64,000 nucleotides of DNA from Pseudocitrobacter faecalis (GTDB lineage: Bacteria; Pseudomonadota; Gammaproteobacteria; Enterobacterales; Enterobacteriaceae). The notes under the pieces are model-generated. The model saw only the letters and a list, made by a program, of their open reading frames with translations. It was not told the origin of the DNA and did not search any database. The stretch's first letter is position 1; every line of letters starts with the position of its first letter. The stretch is from NCBI GenBank assembly GCA_003315335.1, contig QNRL01000003.1, forward strand, positions 240,753 to 304,752, written 5' to 3'. A program made the position numbers and the translations under genes. Shown in pieces: positions 20,542 to 29,217 of the stretch.

Positions 20542-21477
20542 ATGAAAAAAAGCATTCTTGCGGTAGCACTTTGTGCATTGAGTTTTTCAGCGATGTCGGG
20601 GACTAAAAAAGTAATGATTATTGGGCTGAATGGCACATTACCAGCAGCTATCGATCAGGGAATACAAAATGGCAGTTTCCCCCAGTTTTCGAGCCTTGTG
20701 AAAAGCGGGGCGATTAACTGGAATATGACTTCCGTTGCCGATGTGAAAAACACGCATAATACCTTTTCCGCGCCGAACTGGGCGAGCCTGTTAACCGGCG
20801 TTGAGCCAGAACACCATGGCATTGTGAACAACGATATAGAGAACCCCCATGCCGTAGACAGCACATTTAAAAACTACAATCCCAAAAAATACCCGCCTGT
20901 CATGATGTACATGGATAAAATTGGCATTGAAAGCTCTGGCTACATCGCCTGGCCGGCGTTAGACCAAACATTTGGCCGCTACTTCACCCATCGCGCGACC
21001 ACCACAGATGGAAATGATGCTGCCATTATCGATAAAGTCGTCGCTGATTTACCCACCACATCTTCTGATTTTATCTTTATTCAAATGAGTGGTATTGAAA
21101 ATGTCGGTAATAACCATGGTTATGGTTTCAATACACCAGCTTATAAAGCGGCCATACAATATTCAGATAATCAATTAAAAAGAGTGCTGACCGCGCTTAA
21201 AGGCCGCAAAGATTTTAAAAATGAAGAGTGGTTACTTTTCGTCATGACCGATCACGGTGGAAATGCGAATGGTACCTCTTATTCCAATGGCAACTTACCA
21301 GAAAACTTTAATACTTTCCTGATCGTCAATTATATTAAGAAAGGAAAATGGCAGGATTTACCCACGATGAATAATCGCAGTAGCGATGCCAGCGCCATCA
21401 CGCCAGCCGTGATGAACTTCCTGGAATTTACGCCGGATATTCCATTCGACAGCCAACCTGTCGCGATTTTCAACTAA
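20542..21477 (+). CDS. Exported alkaline-phosphatase-superfamily protein (phosphodiesterase/nucleotide pyrophosphatase type)
   Basis: A 311-residue protein with signal peptide MKKSILAVALCALSFSAMS. Residues 74-95 (TFSAPNWASLLTGVEPEHHGIV) match the nucleophile region of type I phosphodiesterase/pyrophosphatases, and MTDHGG (Asp237-His238) is a metal-binding pair of the fold. The first metal ligand, usually Asp in an IDG-type motif, is Asn30 here (IIGLNGT), and the usual DxxGH has become ENVGNNH. Activity is therefore uncertain. I chose the ATG at 20542, preceded by AAGGT, over an in-frame ATG at 20506 because it gives a clean signal peptide. The gene is AT-richer than its neighbours and separates lgt from ptsP, which adjoin in E. 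coli, suggesting transfer. Confidence 0.75.
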   Translation: MKKSILAVALCALSFSAMSGTKKVMIIGLNGTLPAAIDQGIQNGSFPQFSSLVKSGAINWNMTSVADVKNTHNTFSAPNWASLLTGVEPEHHGIVNNDIENPHAVDSTFKNYNPKKYPPVMMYMDKIGIESSGYIAWPALDQTFGRYFTHRATTTDGNDAAIIDKVVADLPTTSSDFIFIQMSGIENVGNNHGYGFNTPAYKAAIQYSDNQLKRVLTALKGRKDFKNEEWLLFVMTDHGGNANGTSYSNGNLPENFNTFLIVNYIKKGKWQDLPTMNNRSSDASAITPAVMNFLEFTPDIPFDSQPVAIFN

Positions 21478-21490
21478 TCCGATTCACGTC

Positions 21491-21517
21491 AGGCGGGAGA
21501 AAACGTGACTCCCGCCA
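21491..21517. terminator. Stem-loop between the convergent phosphatase-like gene and ptsP
   Basis: GGCGGGAG (21492-21499) pairs with CTCCCGCC (21509-21516) around a 9-nt loop. There is no T-run on either side, so it may be a weak or 3'-protecting structure only. Confidence 0.5.
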
Positions 21518-21523
21518 GCCCGT

Positions 21524-23770
21524 TTACCGTCCGCCGCGAATTAACCCACCCAGACCACGACGCTCCATAAACGCCGCCACCTGATGGCGCACTTCTGTGG
21601 TGAGCTGCGCTTCCAGACTACGCTGCGCCAGCGTTTGCGCCTCCTCAAGCTCAACGTTGCGGAGCAAATACTTCACGCGCGCCACTGATCGTCCATTCAT
21701 CGACAAATGCCGGAAACCCAGCCCAACGAGTATCGTTACGCACATCGGGTCGCCCGCCATTTCACCGCACAGACGAAGATCGATATCGTAGCGCTCCGCT
21801 TCCTGCGCCACCATTGACAGCACGCGCAGCATAGCCGGATGCAGGCTATCGTAGATGTTCGCCACACGTGTGTTGTTACGATCGACCGCCAGAATGTACT
21901 GGGTAAGATCGTTGGTGCCAACGGAGATAAAATCGATGCGATTTGCCAGATGCGGCAGCATAAAGACCATCGAGGGCACTTCCAGCATGATGCCGACACG
22001 CGGTTTTGGGATCGCGTAGCCGATCATCTCTTCCACTTCACGCCCTGCGCGGTCAATCAGACGACGCGCTTCATCAACCTCTTCAAGGCTGGTAACCATA
22101 GGCAGCAAAATGCTGAGGTTACCGGTCGCGGCGTTGGCGCGCAGCATGGCGCGCACCTGGATCAGGAAGATCTCCGGCTGATCGAGCGTAATGCGGATCC
22201 CACGCCAGCCCAGGCACGGATTCTCTTCGCTGATGGGCATGTACGGCAGTTGTTTATCCGCACCGACATCAAGCGTACGCAAGGTCACCGGTTTATCGTT
22301 AAACATCTGCAACATGCCCTGATACTGCGCGACCTGCTCCTCTTCCGATGGGAAGCCGCTTTGCAGCATAAAGGGGATTTCGGTACGATAGAGGCCAATG
22401 CCGTCAATGCGCCGCCCCTGTTTCTCTTCGTGCTCCGGGCTGAGGCCCGCATTGAGCATGACTTTTATCCGTTCGCCGCTTTTAAGTTGCGCCGGACGCT
22501 CAACATCATCTTCGGCGATGCGGCTCAGTTCATGCTCTTCGCTGATAAGTCGTTGATATTCCTGAATCAGGATCGGTTCAGGATCCACCAGCAGCTCGCC
22601 GCGATAGCCATCCACCACCAGGTTGCGGCCATGCAGCACCGAAGGTTGAATATCCGCGCCCATAACGGTGGGGATGCCGAGTGCACGCACCATAATCGCC
22701 GCATGCGAGTTTGCTGCGCCATCGCGAACGACCACGCCGACAAGTCTGTCCTGCGGCACTTCCGCAAGCGTGGTGGCCGAGAGTTCATCAGCCACCAGCA
22801 CGAAACGTTCCGGCCAGGCATTTGCGCCCTGAATGGTATCGTCGAGGTGGAACAACAGACGCTGGCCCAGCGTACGCAGATCGCCCGCGCGCTCTTTCAG
22901 ATAGCCGTCACTCAGCGCCGCAAACTGTTCGGCAAATTTCTCGATAACTTTTTTGACCGCCCACTCAGCGACCGAGCCTTTATCCACTTCGGCAAACAGC
23001 GCCCGGCGCAGGCTGGCGTCGGAAAGCAGGTGTGAATAGAGGTCGAAAATCGCCGCCGTTTCTTTTTGCGCCCCGGCGGCATAACGCTTGCTGTAGCGAC
23101 GGAATTCATTGGCCGCCTCTTCCAGCGCGCCGGTCAGCCGTTCACGCTCTTGCGCGGTGTCGAGCGTCGAGGCCTCGTAGATCTGCTCCATCAACGGCAG
23201 CGTGGCATCCATCCAGCCTTCGGCTATCGCCACCCCGGACGAGGCCGGAAGCGCGCGAATACGCGTCTGGCGATACTGGCCAAACAGCGCAGTGAGCTGC
23301 GACTGGGAAAGTATCGCCGCCATTTGCGTGGCGAGGGTGACCAGGAAAGACTCTTCGCTTTCATCGTACTGACGCAGCTCGCGCTGCTGAACCACCAGCA
23401 CGCCAAGCAGTTGCCGCCGCTGAATGATCGGCACGCCAAGGAAGGCGCGGAAACGCTCTTCTTTGACGGAAGGAATGTATTTAAAACTGGGGTGTTTTTG
23501 CGCGTCGGCCAGGTTGATAGGTTCGGCCAGTCGGCCAACCAGGCCGACAATACCTTCATCAAAGGCGAGCGTGACCGTACGACCGCGCGGTTTTTTTAAG
23601 CCGCGCGTCGCCATCAGGTAATAGCTGCGTCGGTCGTGGTCGGCCAGGTAAACCGAGCATACCTCGGTTTCCATCGCCAGACAGATATCTGTAACCAGAA
23701 TATCCAGCGCCTCGTTTAAACGCGGCGCACTGGCAACCTTCTCGACTATTTCGCGTAAGCGAGTGAGCAT
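21524..23770 (-). CDS. ptsP: Nitrogen-PTS enzyme I (phosphoenolpyruvate-protein phosphotransferase)
   Basis: A 748-residue EI-Ntr that passes phosphate from PEP to NPr and then to PtsN, linking nitrogen and potassium control. Residues 1 to about 165 are a GAF domain that senses glutamine and 2-oxoglutarate. The rest is an EI module: the phosphorylated histidine is in GAANSHAAIMVRALG (near 356), and the PEP-binding barrel contains GIGLYRTEIPFM, LLPMVTSLEEVDEA and CGEMAGDP. The start lies 12 bp after the rppH stop, so the two genes form an operon. Confidence 0.98.
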   Translation of the reverse strand: MLTRLREIVEKVASAPRLNEALDILVTDICLAMETEVCSVYLADHDRRSYYLMATRGLKKPRGRTVTLAFDEGIVGLVGRLAEPINLADAQKHPSFKYIPSVKEERFRAFLGVPIIQRRQLLGVLVVQQRELRQYDESEESFLVTLATQMAAILSQSQLTALFGQYRQTRIRALPASSGVAIAEGWMDATLPLMEQIYEASTLDTAQERERLTGALEEAANEFRRYSKRYAAGAQKETAAIFDLYSHLLSDASLRRALFAEVDKGSVAEWAVKKVIEKFAEQFAALSDGYLKERAGDLRTLGQRLLFHLDDTIQGANAWPERFVLVADELSATTLAEVPQDRLVGVVVRDGAANSHAAIMVRALGIPTVMGADIQPSVLHGRNLVVDGYRGELLVDPEPILIQEYQRLISEEHELSRIAEDDVERPAQLKSGERIKVMLNAGLSPEHEEKQGRRIDGIGLYRTEIPFMLQSGFPSEEEQVAQYQGMLQMFNDKPVTLRTLDVGADKQLPYMPISEENPCLGWRGIRITLDQPEIFLIQVRAMLRANAATGNLSILLPMVTSLEEVDEARRLIDRAGREVEEMIGYAIPKPRVGIMLEVPSMVFMLPHLANRIDFISVGTNDLTQYILAVDRNNTRVANIYDSLHPAMLRVLSMVAQEAERYDIDLRLCGEMAGDPMCVTILVGLGFRHLSMNGRSVARVKYLLRNVELEEAQTLAQRSLEAQLTTEVRHQVAAFMERRGLGGLIRGGR

Positions 23771-23782
23771 AATGTGCGTGAC

Positions 23783-24313
23783 TTAACCTCTTTTACGTCG
23801 ATAAGCTGGTGCGCTTTGCGGCCTGGAGTTGCTTTCCGCAAGCGCCATCACAACACTGGCGAACTCTTTCATCACCCGGCGGTATACATCACGCTTAAAC
23901 GAGACGACCTGACGCACCGGATACCAGTAACTCACCCAGCGCCAGCCATCGAACTCCGGCGTGCTGCTGGTTTGCATATTGATATCTGCGTCATTGCCAA
24001 TCAACTGCAAGAGAAACCACTTCTGCTTCTGGCCGATACAAACCGGCTTTGTGTCCCAACGCACCAAACGTTTCGGCAACTTGTAACGCAACCAGTTTCG
24101 GGTAGAGGCGAGGATCCGCACATCCTTGCGGCTTAATCCTACTTCTTCAAACAGTTCCCGATACATCGCTTGCTCTGCGGTTTCACCTGGGTTTATCCCG
24201 CCTTGCGGGAATTGCCAGGAGTGCTGACCGTAGCGCCGAGCCCACATGACCTGGCCCTGACGGTTGCAAATTACAATACCAACGTTTGGGCGGTAGCCAT
24301 CGTCATCAATCAC
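23783..24313 (-). CDS. rppH: RNA pyrophosphohydrolase
   Basis: A 176-residue Nudix hydrolase that removes pyrophosphate from the 5' end of transcripts and so triggers RNase E decay. The Nudix box runs from Gly38 to Leu60 with REL and EEVG, placing the metal-binding glutamates at 53, 56 and 57. The basic C-terminal tail (YRRKRG) is shared with E. coli RppH. It is the first gene of rppH-ptsP. Confidence 0.98.
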   Translation of the reverse strand: MIDDDGYRPNVGIVICNRQGQVMWARRYGQHSWQFPQGGINPGETAEQAMYRELFEEVGLSRKDVRILASTRNWLRYKLPKRLVRWDTKPVCIGQKQKWFLLQLIGNDADINMQTSSTPEFDGWRWVSYWYPVRQVVSFKRDVYRRVMKEFASVVMALAESNSRPQSAPAYRRKRG

Positions 24314-24995
24314 CGGACTACCTCAAAATAAGCTTCAATGTGAATGATTGTTTCATACTCCCCGGAAACGGTAAACCACTCTCTCGTCCCGCTCATAACG
24401 AATAACATTTGAATAACTCACAGTAATGAGCCGAGTTATAAACAGAAGCGTGAGCGTAAAGGCGATTTTATTCACTTTTTCTGTGGATAGAGTTGTGAAG
24501 AAGTATGGAATTAACCCGGGAAAACCCGGAGTAGTCCTAATCATCAGAGATGAGAACATCTCAGGAAAACGCTATTTTTCATAAAGTTATTATCATCATT
24601 TATCAGTCATTACAGCGTAACGTGATGATCATCACATCACCGATCCTTTGATTGATGAAAGATCGAACAACGACGATTTTATCCACAGCTTGTGCCAATA
24701 TCTTAGGCATCTTTTGTGCGAAAATTCGATTTTCGTCGCACGTCAAGGCTGTAAATTGAAACAGTAGTGGCGCTTTTCCCCAGTTATCCCAATTTTCTGT
24801 GGATAACATGGTGTAAGATCCTGTTCATTGCCAGTGACCAGAATTGGAAAACCTTTTTTCTACAACTTTTTCATGAGCCAAAAACCAGAAAAAATCCATA
24901 TTAATCATTACATTGGTATATTTACTCAGAAAAAGTTAAACTCTATCCACAGCGTGCAAAACTCTCGTTCATTTTTTGACCAAAAGGTTCACCCC
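24314..24995. promoter_or_regulatory. DARS2-like region: DnaA-box cluster between rppH and mutH
   Basis: This 682-bp gap has no credible gene. It carries two perfect TTATCCACA sites (24679-24687 plus, 24798-24806 minus) and two CTATCCACA sites (24482-24490 minus, 24943-24951 plus). A degenerate TTATCCCAA at 24784-24792 faces the third site with a 5-bp spacer, as in a head-to-head DnaA core. There are also GATC sites and a 14-bp perfect palindrome at 24622-24635. In E. coli the DnaA-reactivating sequence DARS2, which regenerates ATP-DnaA, lies in this same gap (rppH was formerly ygdP). The match in location and boxes supports the call; IHF and Fis sites were not resolved. Confidence 0.8.
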
Positions 24996-25691
24996 ATGTC
25001 TGCCCTGATTCCTTTGACCTCTTCCCCACAAACTCAGGCTGAGTTGTTAACACAAGCGCAACGTCTCGCCGGGTATTCCTTAGGGGAGTTGGCGGCCATG
25101 GCGGGGCTTCCCATTCCGAAAGATTTGAAACGTGATAAAGGCTGGATTGGCATTCTTCTGGAGCTATGGCTGGGGGCCAGCGCGGGCAGTAAACCAGAGC
25201 AGGATTTCGCCGCGCTGGGCGTCGAACTTAAAACGATTCCCATTGATAGCCTGGGCCGCCCGCTGGAAACCACATTTGTCTGCGTTGCACCGCTCACCGG
25301 CAACACCGGGGTGACATGGGAGAACAGCCACGTACGCCATAAACTGAAATGCGTTTTGTGGATCCCGGTTGAAGGCGAGCGCGCGATTCCACTGGCCGAA
25401 CGCCGGGTGGGATCGCCGCTGCTGTGGACGCCGAGCGCTGAAGAAGAGAGGCAGTTGCAGATGGACTGGGAGGAACTGATGGACCTCATCGTGCTGGGTC
25501 AGGTCGAGAAAATTACCGCTCGCCACGGCGAAGTGCTGCAACTGCGCCCTAAAGCCGCCAACAGCAAAGCGCTAACGGAAGCCATTGGCGCGCACGGCGA
25601 ACCTATCCTGACGCTGCCGCGCGGTTTTTACCTGAAGAAAAATTTCACCTCCGCCCTGCTGGCCCGTCACTTCATGCTACAAACGTATTAA
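24996..25691 (+). CDS. mutH: DNA mismatch repair endonuclease MutH
   Basis: A 231-residue type II restriction-like endonuclease that nicks the unmethylated strand at hemimethylated GATC when activated by MutS-MutL. The catalytic triad Asp70, Glu77, Lys79 is seen in [13 protein letters not shown]. The ATG at 24996 after AAAAGG gives the expected length; the open frame continues upstream to 24828 through the DnaA boxes and is not used. The first ~15 residues differ from E. coli, as is common in this family. Confidence 0.98.
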   Translation: MSALIPLTSSPQTQAELLTQAQRLAGYSLGELAAMAGLPIPKDLKRDKGWIGILLELWLGASAGSKPEQDFAALGVELKTIPIDSLGRPLETTFVCVAPLTGNTGVTWENSHVRHKLKCVLWIPVEGERAIPLAERRVGSPLLWTPSAEEERQLQMDWEELMDLIVLGQVEKITARHGEVLQLRPKAANSKALTEAIGAHGEPILTLPRGFYLKKNFTSALLARHFMLQTY

Positions 25692-25754
25692 TATTTTTAC
25701 CCCGCCGCCGCTCAAGCTTATAATTGACGCTTTCGTTTTGGCAGGACTTTATAG

Positions 25755-26468
25755 ATGTTATTTGCATGGATAACCGATCCCAACGCCTGGCTGGCGCTTG
25801 GCACCCTGACGCTTCTGGAGATCGTCCTTGGGATCGACAATATTATTTTCCTCTCTTTGGTTGTCGCGAAACTTCCCACCGCACAACGTGCCCACGCCCG
25901 TCGCTTAGGGCTACTGGGCGCGATGATTATGCGTCTGGGGCTGCTGGCCTCCATCGCCTGGGTGGTTAAGCTGACTAACCCGCTGTTCTCAGTACTGGGA
26001 CAGGAAATCTCGCTGCGCGATCTCATCTTACTCGTCGGCGGGCTATTCCTCATCTGGAAAGCCAGTAAAGAGATCCATGAATCGATCGAAGGCGACGAAG
26101 AGGGGCTGAAAACCAACGTTCACTCCTTTATGGGTGCCATCGTGCAGATTATGCTGCTGGATATTATTTTCAGCCTCGATTCGGTCATTACGGCGGTAGG
26201 TCTGTCCGATCACCTGTTCATTATGATGGCCGCCGTGGTGATTGCCGTCGGTGTGATGATGTTCGCCGCTCGCCCGATCGGCGAGTTTGTTGACCGCCAC
26301 CCGTCGGTCAAAATGCTGGCGCTGTCGTTCCTGATTCTGGTGGGCTTCACCCTGATCCTGGAAAGTTTCGATATTCACGTACCGAAAGGTTACATCTACT
26401 TCGCGATGTTCTTCTCCATCGGCGTCGAGAGCCTGAACCTCATCCGCAACAAAAAAAATCCGCTCTAA
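25755..26468 (+). CDS. ygdQ: TerC-family inner membrane protein YgdQ
   Basis: A 237-residue polytopic protein of the TerC/UPF0053 type. It has seven or so hydrophobic segments, with the conserved acidic motifs LGIDNIIFLSL (near residue 25-35) and LDIIFSLDSVITA, whose aspartates lie in the membrane. The family is linked to metal ion export or tolerance; the exact substrate of YgdQ is not known to me. The ATG at 25755 follows AGGACTTTATAG. A strong terminator ends the unit. Confidence 0.93.
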   Translation: MLFAWITDPNAWLALGTLTLLEIVLGIDNIIFLSLVVAKLPTAQRAHARRLGLLGAMIMRLGLLASIAWVVKLTNPLFSVLGQEISLRDLILLVGGLFLIWKASKEIHESIEGDEEGLKTNVHSFMGAIVQIMLLDIIFSLDSVITAVGLSDHLFIMMAAVVIAVGVMMFAARPIGEFVDRHPSVKMLALSFLILVGFTLILESFDIHVPKGYIYFAMFFSIGVESLNLIRNKKNPL

Positions 26469-26477
26469 TCTCCCCTC

Positions 26478-26513
26478 TTCAGCCCTCTTTTGAGGGCTGA
26501 ATCTTATTTTTTT
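26478..26513 (+). terminator. Intrinsic terminator after ygdQ
   Basis: Stem TTCAGCCCTC/GAGGGCTGAA (26478-26501) with a TTTT loop, followed by a T-rich run. Confidence 0.92.
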
Positions 26514-26593
26514 AAGACTTTACTGCTTTATGCTCTCAAAATATTGAGTTATTACTACAATGATAAACGTGCGGCCATAAAAGGGGATTAAGG

Positions 26594-26812
26594 ATGAAAA
26601 AATGGGCGGTGTTGATTTCCGCAGTGGGTTTGGCTTTTGCTGTGTCGGGTTGCAGCAGTGATTATGTGATGGCAACCAAGGATGGCAGGATGATCCTGAC
26701 GGACGGAAAACCGGAAGTCGATGACGACACGGGGCTTATCAGCTACGAAGATCAGCAGGGTAACAGAATGCAGATCAATCGCGACGACGTTTCGCAAATC
26801 ATTAAACGTTAA
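26594..26812 (+). CDS. ygdR: Small DUF903 lipoprotein YgdR
   Basis: A 72-residue lipoprotein. The signal peptide ends in the lipobox VSGC (Cys20), followed by [16 protein letters not shown], the small SH3-like fold of the YgdI/YgdR family. It probably sits in the outer membrane facing the periplasm. Family members are often induced by stress or seen in genetic screens, but the function is not known. It has its own terminator. Confidence 0.93.
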   Translation: MKKWAVLISAVGLAFAVSGCSSDYVMATKDGRMILTDGKPEVDDDTGLISYEDQQGNRMQINRDDVSQIIKR

Positions 26813-26820
26813 GAAAATGA

Positions 26821-26845
26821 GGTCAGCCGCCTGCTGGCCTTTTTT
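26821..26845 (+). terminator. Intrinsic terminator after ygdR
   Basis: Stem GGTCAGC/GCTGGCC with loop CGCCT, then six T. Confidence 0.88.
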
Positions 26846-26938
26846 GATCTTTTTGCTTCCACTTTCTCTCTCCCTCTGCCATTTTTATATTCCTTTGTCG
26901 GGACATTCCTGACGTTGTTAAGAAAAAGGAAGCTGGCT

Positions 26939-27979
26939 ATGCACTACCACCGTATTCCCCACAGCTCGCTGGAGATAAGCACTCTTGGGCTGGGCACTAT
27001 GACGTTTGGTGAACAAAATAGTGAAGCCGACGCCCACGCACAGCTCGATTACGCCGTCAGTCAGGGTATCAACTTGATTGACGTCGCCGAAATGTATCCG
27101 GTGCCACCGCGCCCGGAGACTCAGGGTTTGACCGAGACCTACGTCGGTAACTGGATTGCCAAACGCGGTAACCGCGAAAAACTCATCCTGGCCTCCAAAG
27201 TCAGCGGCCCTTCGCGCAATAACGACAGCGGCATCCGCCCAAACCAGGCGCTTGACCGCAAAAACATTCGCGAAGCCCTGCATGACAGCCTGACCCGCCT
27301 GCAAACGGATTACCTCGATTTATACCAGGTACACTGGCCGCAGCGCCCAACCAACTGCTTTGGCAAACTGGGCTACACCTGGGCCGATTCCGCACCGGTA
27401 GTTTCATTACTCGATACGCTGGAAGCGCTGACCGAATTCCAGCGCGCCGGGAAAATTCGCTACATTGGCGTCTCGAACGAAACGGCCTTCGGCGTGATGC
27501 GCTATCTGCATCTGGCGGATAAACACGACCTGCCGCGCATCGTCACCATCCAGAATCCATACAGCCTGCTTAACCGCAGCTATGAAGTGGGGCTGGCCGA
27601 GGTGAGTCAGTTTGAAGGCGTTGAACTGCTGGCTTACTCCTGCCTGGCATTCGGCACGTTAACCGGCAAATACCTTAACGGTGCGAAACCTGCTGGCGCG
27701 CGCAATACGCTGTTCAGCCGCTTCACCCGCTACAGCGGTGAGCAGGCGCAGAAAGCGGTAGCCGCGTATGTTGATATCGCCAAACGTCACGGGCTCGATC
27801 CGGCGCAAATGGCGCTGGCCTTTGTGCGTCGTCAACCGTTTGTCGCCAGCACCCTGCTGGGCGCAACCACGCTTGAACAGCTGAAAACTAACGTCGAGAG
27901 CTATCACCTTGAACTGAGCGAAGAGGTGCTGGCAGAGATTGAAGCGGTGCATCAGGTTTATACCTACCCGGCACCGTAA
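26939..27979 (+). CDS. tas: NADP(H)-dependent aldo-keto reductase Tas
   Basis: A 346-residue aldo-keto reductase. The TIM-barrel active-site residues appear in NLIDVAEMY (Asp, Tyr), ILASKVSG (Lys) and YQVHWP (His), and STLLGATTLEQLK near the C-terminus is an NADPH-binding segment. E. coli tas on a plasmid suppressed tyrosine auxotrophy; the natural substrate is unknown. I chose the ATG at 26939 (MHYHRIPHSSLE), preceded by AAAAGGAAG, which equals the E. coli start; an upstream TTG at 26915 is unlikely. Confidence 0.96.
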   Translation: MHYHRIPHSSLEISTLGLGTMTFGEQNSEADAHAQLDYAVSQGINLIDVAEMYPVPPRPETQGLTETYVGNWIAKRGNREKLILASKVSGPSRNNDSGIRPNQALDRKNIREALHDSLTRLQTDYLDLYQVHWPQRPTNCFGKLGYTWADSAPVVSLLDTLEALTEFQRAGKIRYIGVSNETAFGVMRYLHLADKHDLPRIVTIQNPYSLLNRSYEVGLAEVSQFEGVELLAYSCLAFGTLTGKYLNGAKPAGARNTLFSRFTRYSGEQAQKAVAAYVDIAKRHGLDPAQMALAFVRRQPFVASTLLGATTLEQLKTNVESYHLELSEEVLAEIEAVHQVYTYPAP

Positions 27980-27981
27980 GG

Positions 27982-28010
27982 AAAAAGGCGAGAGGAGGAA
28001 ATCCTCTCGC
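27982..28010 (-). terminator. Intrinsic terminator of aas-lplT
   Basis: On the minus strand the stem GCGAGAGGA/TCCTCTCGC (27988-28010) is followed by five T (complement of 27982-27986). It also lies just after the tas stop but has no T-run in that direction. Confidence 0.85.
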
Positions 28011-28023
28011 TTATAACGCACGC

Positions 28024-29217
28024 TTAACGCCGATGCCCCCACAGCCACAGGCCGATAATCGCCAGCGCAAACAGCACGCCAAAGCCGATACCTACGCCAA
28101 TAACCGGGATGCCCACCATTACCGCCAGCGAGTAAATCCCCAGCATTATCAACATGGCGCTGTTTTCGCCAAGGTTCTGCACGGCGATAGCGTTGCCTGC
28201 ACCCACCGAGTGTTTACCAATATCCTGGAGCAGTGCGTTAAGCGGCACGACAAAGAAACCGCCGCAAATCCCGATAGCAAACAACAGCGCATAGGCTGGC
28301 AGAATCGCATGCTGTAGCGCGAAAATCGCCACCACCACACCAATCAACACCCCTGCTGGCATGCAACGGGCGACCGTTTTCAACGTTACCAGTTTGGCCG
28401 CCGCGCCTGCACCAACCACAATGCCCACCGCAACCATCGCATTGAGATAGGTTGGCGTAGCGTTATCGGCAATGCCAAGCGCCACCGGCACCCACAGCAC
28501 CAGCAGGAAACGCAGCGTTACGCCTGCCCCCCAGAACAGACTGGTACCCAACAGCGAGAAACGCGCTTCGCCGTTGTGCCATAGCGTTTTGCAGGCGCTG
28601 AAAAAACTGTTGGTCATCGGGCGGAAACGCCAGGACTGCCCCGGGCGCGCCGCCGCCAGCGTCGGAATAAACAGGTTCGCCACCACCGCGCCGCCGTAAG
28701 CGATAGCACAGGCCACCAGCGCCGCAATCACGTGCCAGTCGGCGAGTACGCCACCCGCCACCGAGCCCAGCAGTATGGCGGCAATGGTCGATGCTTCCAT
28801 CAACCCGTTGGCTTTCACCAGCTTATCGCCGGTTGTCAGCTCGCCCAGAATGCCATACTTGGCCGGTGAGTAACCCGCCGCCCCAATGCCCACCAGCAGA
28901 TAGCCAATGAACGGGTTTACACCGACGCAAATGCTCGCCGCACCAATCAGCTTCAGGCCGTTAGTCATCATCATGACGCGCCCTTTGGCAAAGCTGTCTG
29001 CTATCTGTCCAACGAACGGCGCAAAAAGGATGTAAGCGCCCACAAACACCATCTGTAAAACGGGTTGACTCCAGTCGGGGTAAAACTGCTGTTTCATCAA
29101 CGCCAGCGTGGCAAACAGCAGCGCGTTATCACCGAATGCGGAGAGAAACTGGGCGGCAATGACCGCCATCATGCCCTTCGACCAGATAGAGGTGTTAGTG
29201 TGTACTGACTCACTCAT
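28024..29217 (-). CDS. lplT: Lysophospholipid transporter LplT
   Basis: A 397-residue MFS flippase with about 12 membrane segments. It moves lysophosphatidylethanolamine from the periplasmic to the cytoplasmic leaflet, where Aas reacylates it. The ATG at 29217 ([16 protein letters not shown]) overlaps the aas stop by 8 bp (ATGAGTGA), indicating coupled translation. The conserved [14 protein letters not shown] in the first helix is typical of the family. Confidence 0.97.
   Translation of the reverse strand: MSESVHTNTSIWSKGMMAVIAAQFLSAFGDNALLFATLALMKQQFYPDWSQPVLQMVFVGAYILFAPFVGQIADSFAKGRVMMMTNGLKLIGAASICVGVNPFIGYLLVGIGAAGYSPAKYGILGELTTGDKLVKANGLMEASTIAAILLGSVAGGVLADWHVIAALVACAIAYGGAVVANLFIPTLAAARPGQSWRFRPMTNSFFSACKTLWHNGEARFSLLGTSLFWGAGVTLRFLLVLWVPVALGIADNATPTYLNAMVAVGIVVGAGAAAKLVTLKTVARCMPAGVLIGVVVAIFALQHAILPAYALLFAIGICGGFFVVPLNALLQDIGKHSVGAGNAIAVQNLGENSAMLIMLGIYSLAVMVGIPVIGVGIGFGVLFALAIIGLWLWGHRR

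Noticed and set aside
21839-23035. A 398-codon plus-strand frame opposite ptsP
   Set aside because: Antisense shadow of ptsP caused by GC-rich codon use; no recognisable protein.
24353-24809. Two 68-codon minus-strand frames in the rppH-mutH gap
   Set aside because: They overlap the DnaA-box cluster, lack ribosome-binding sites and resemble no known protein.
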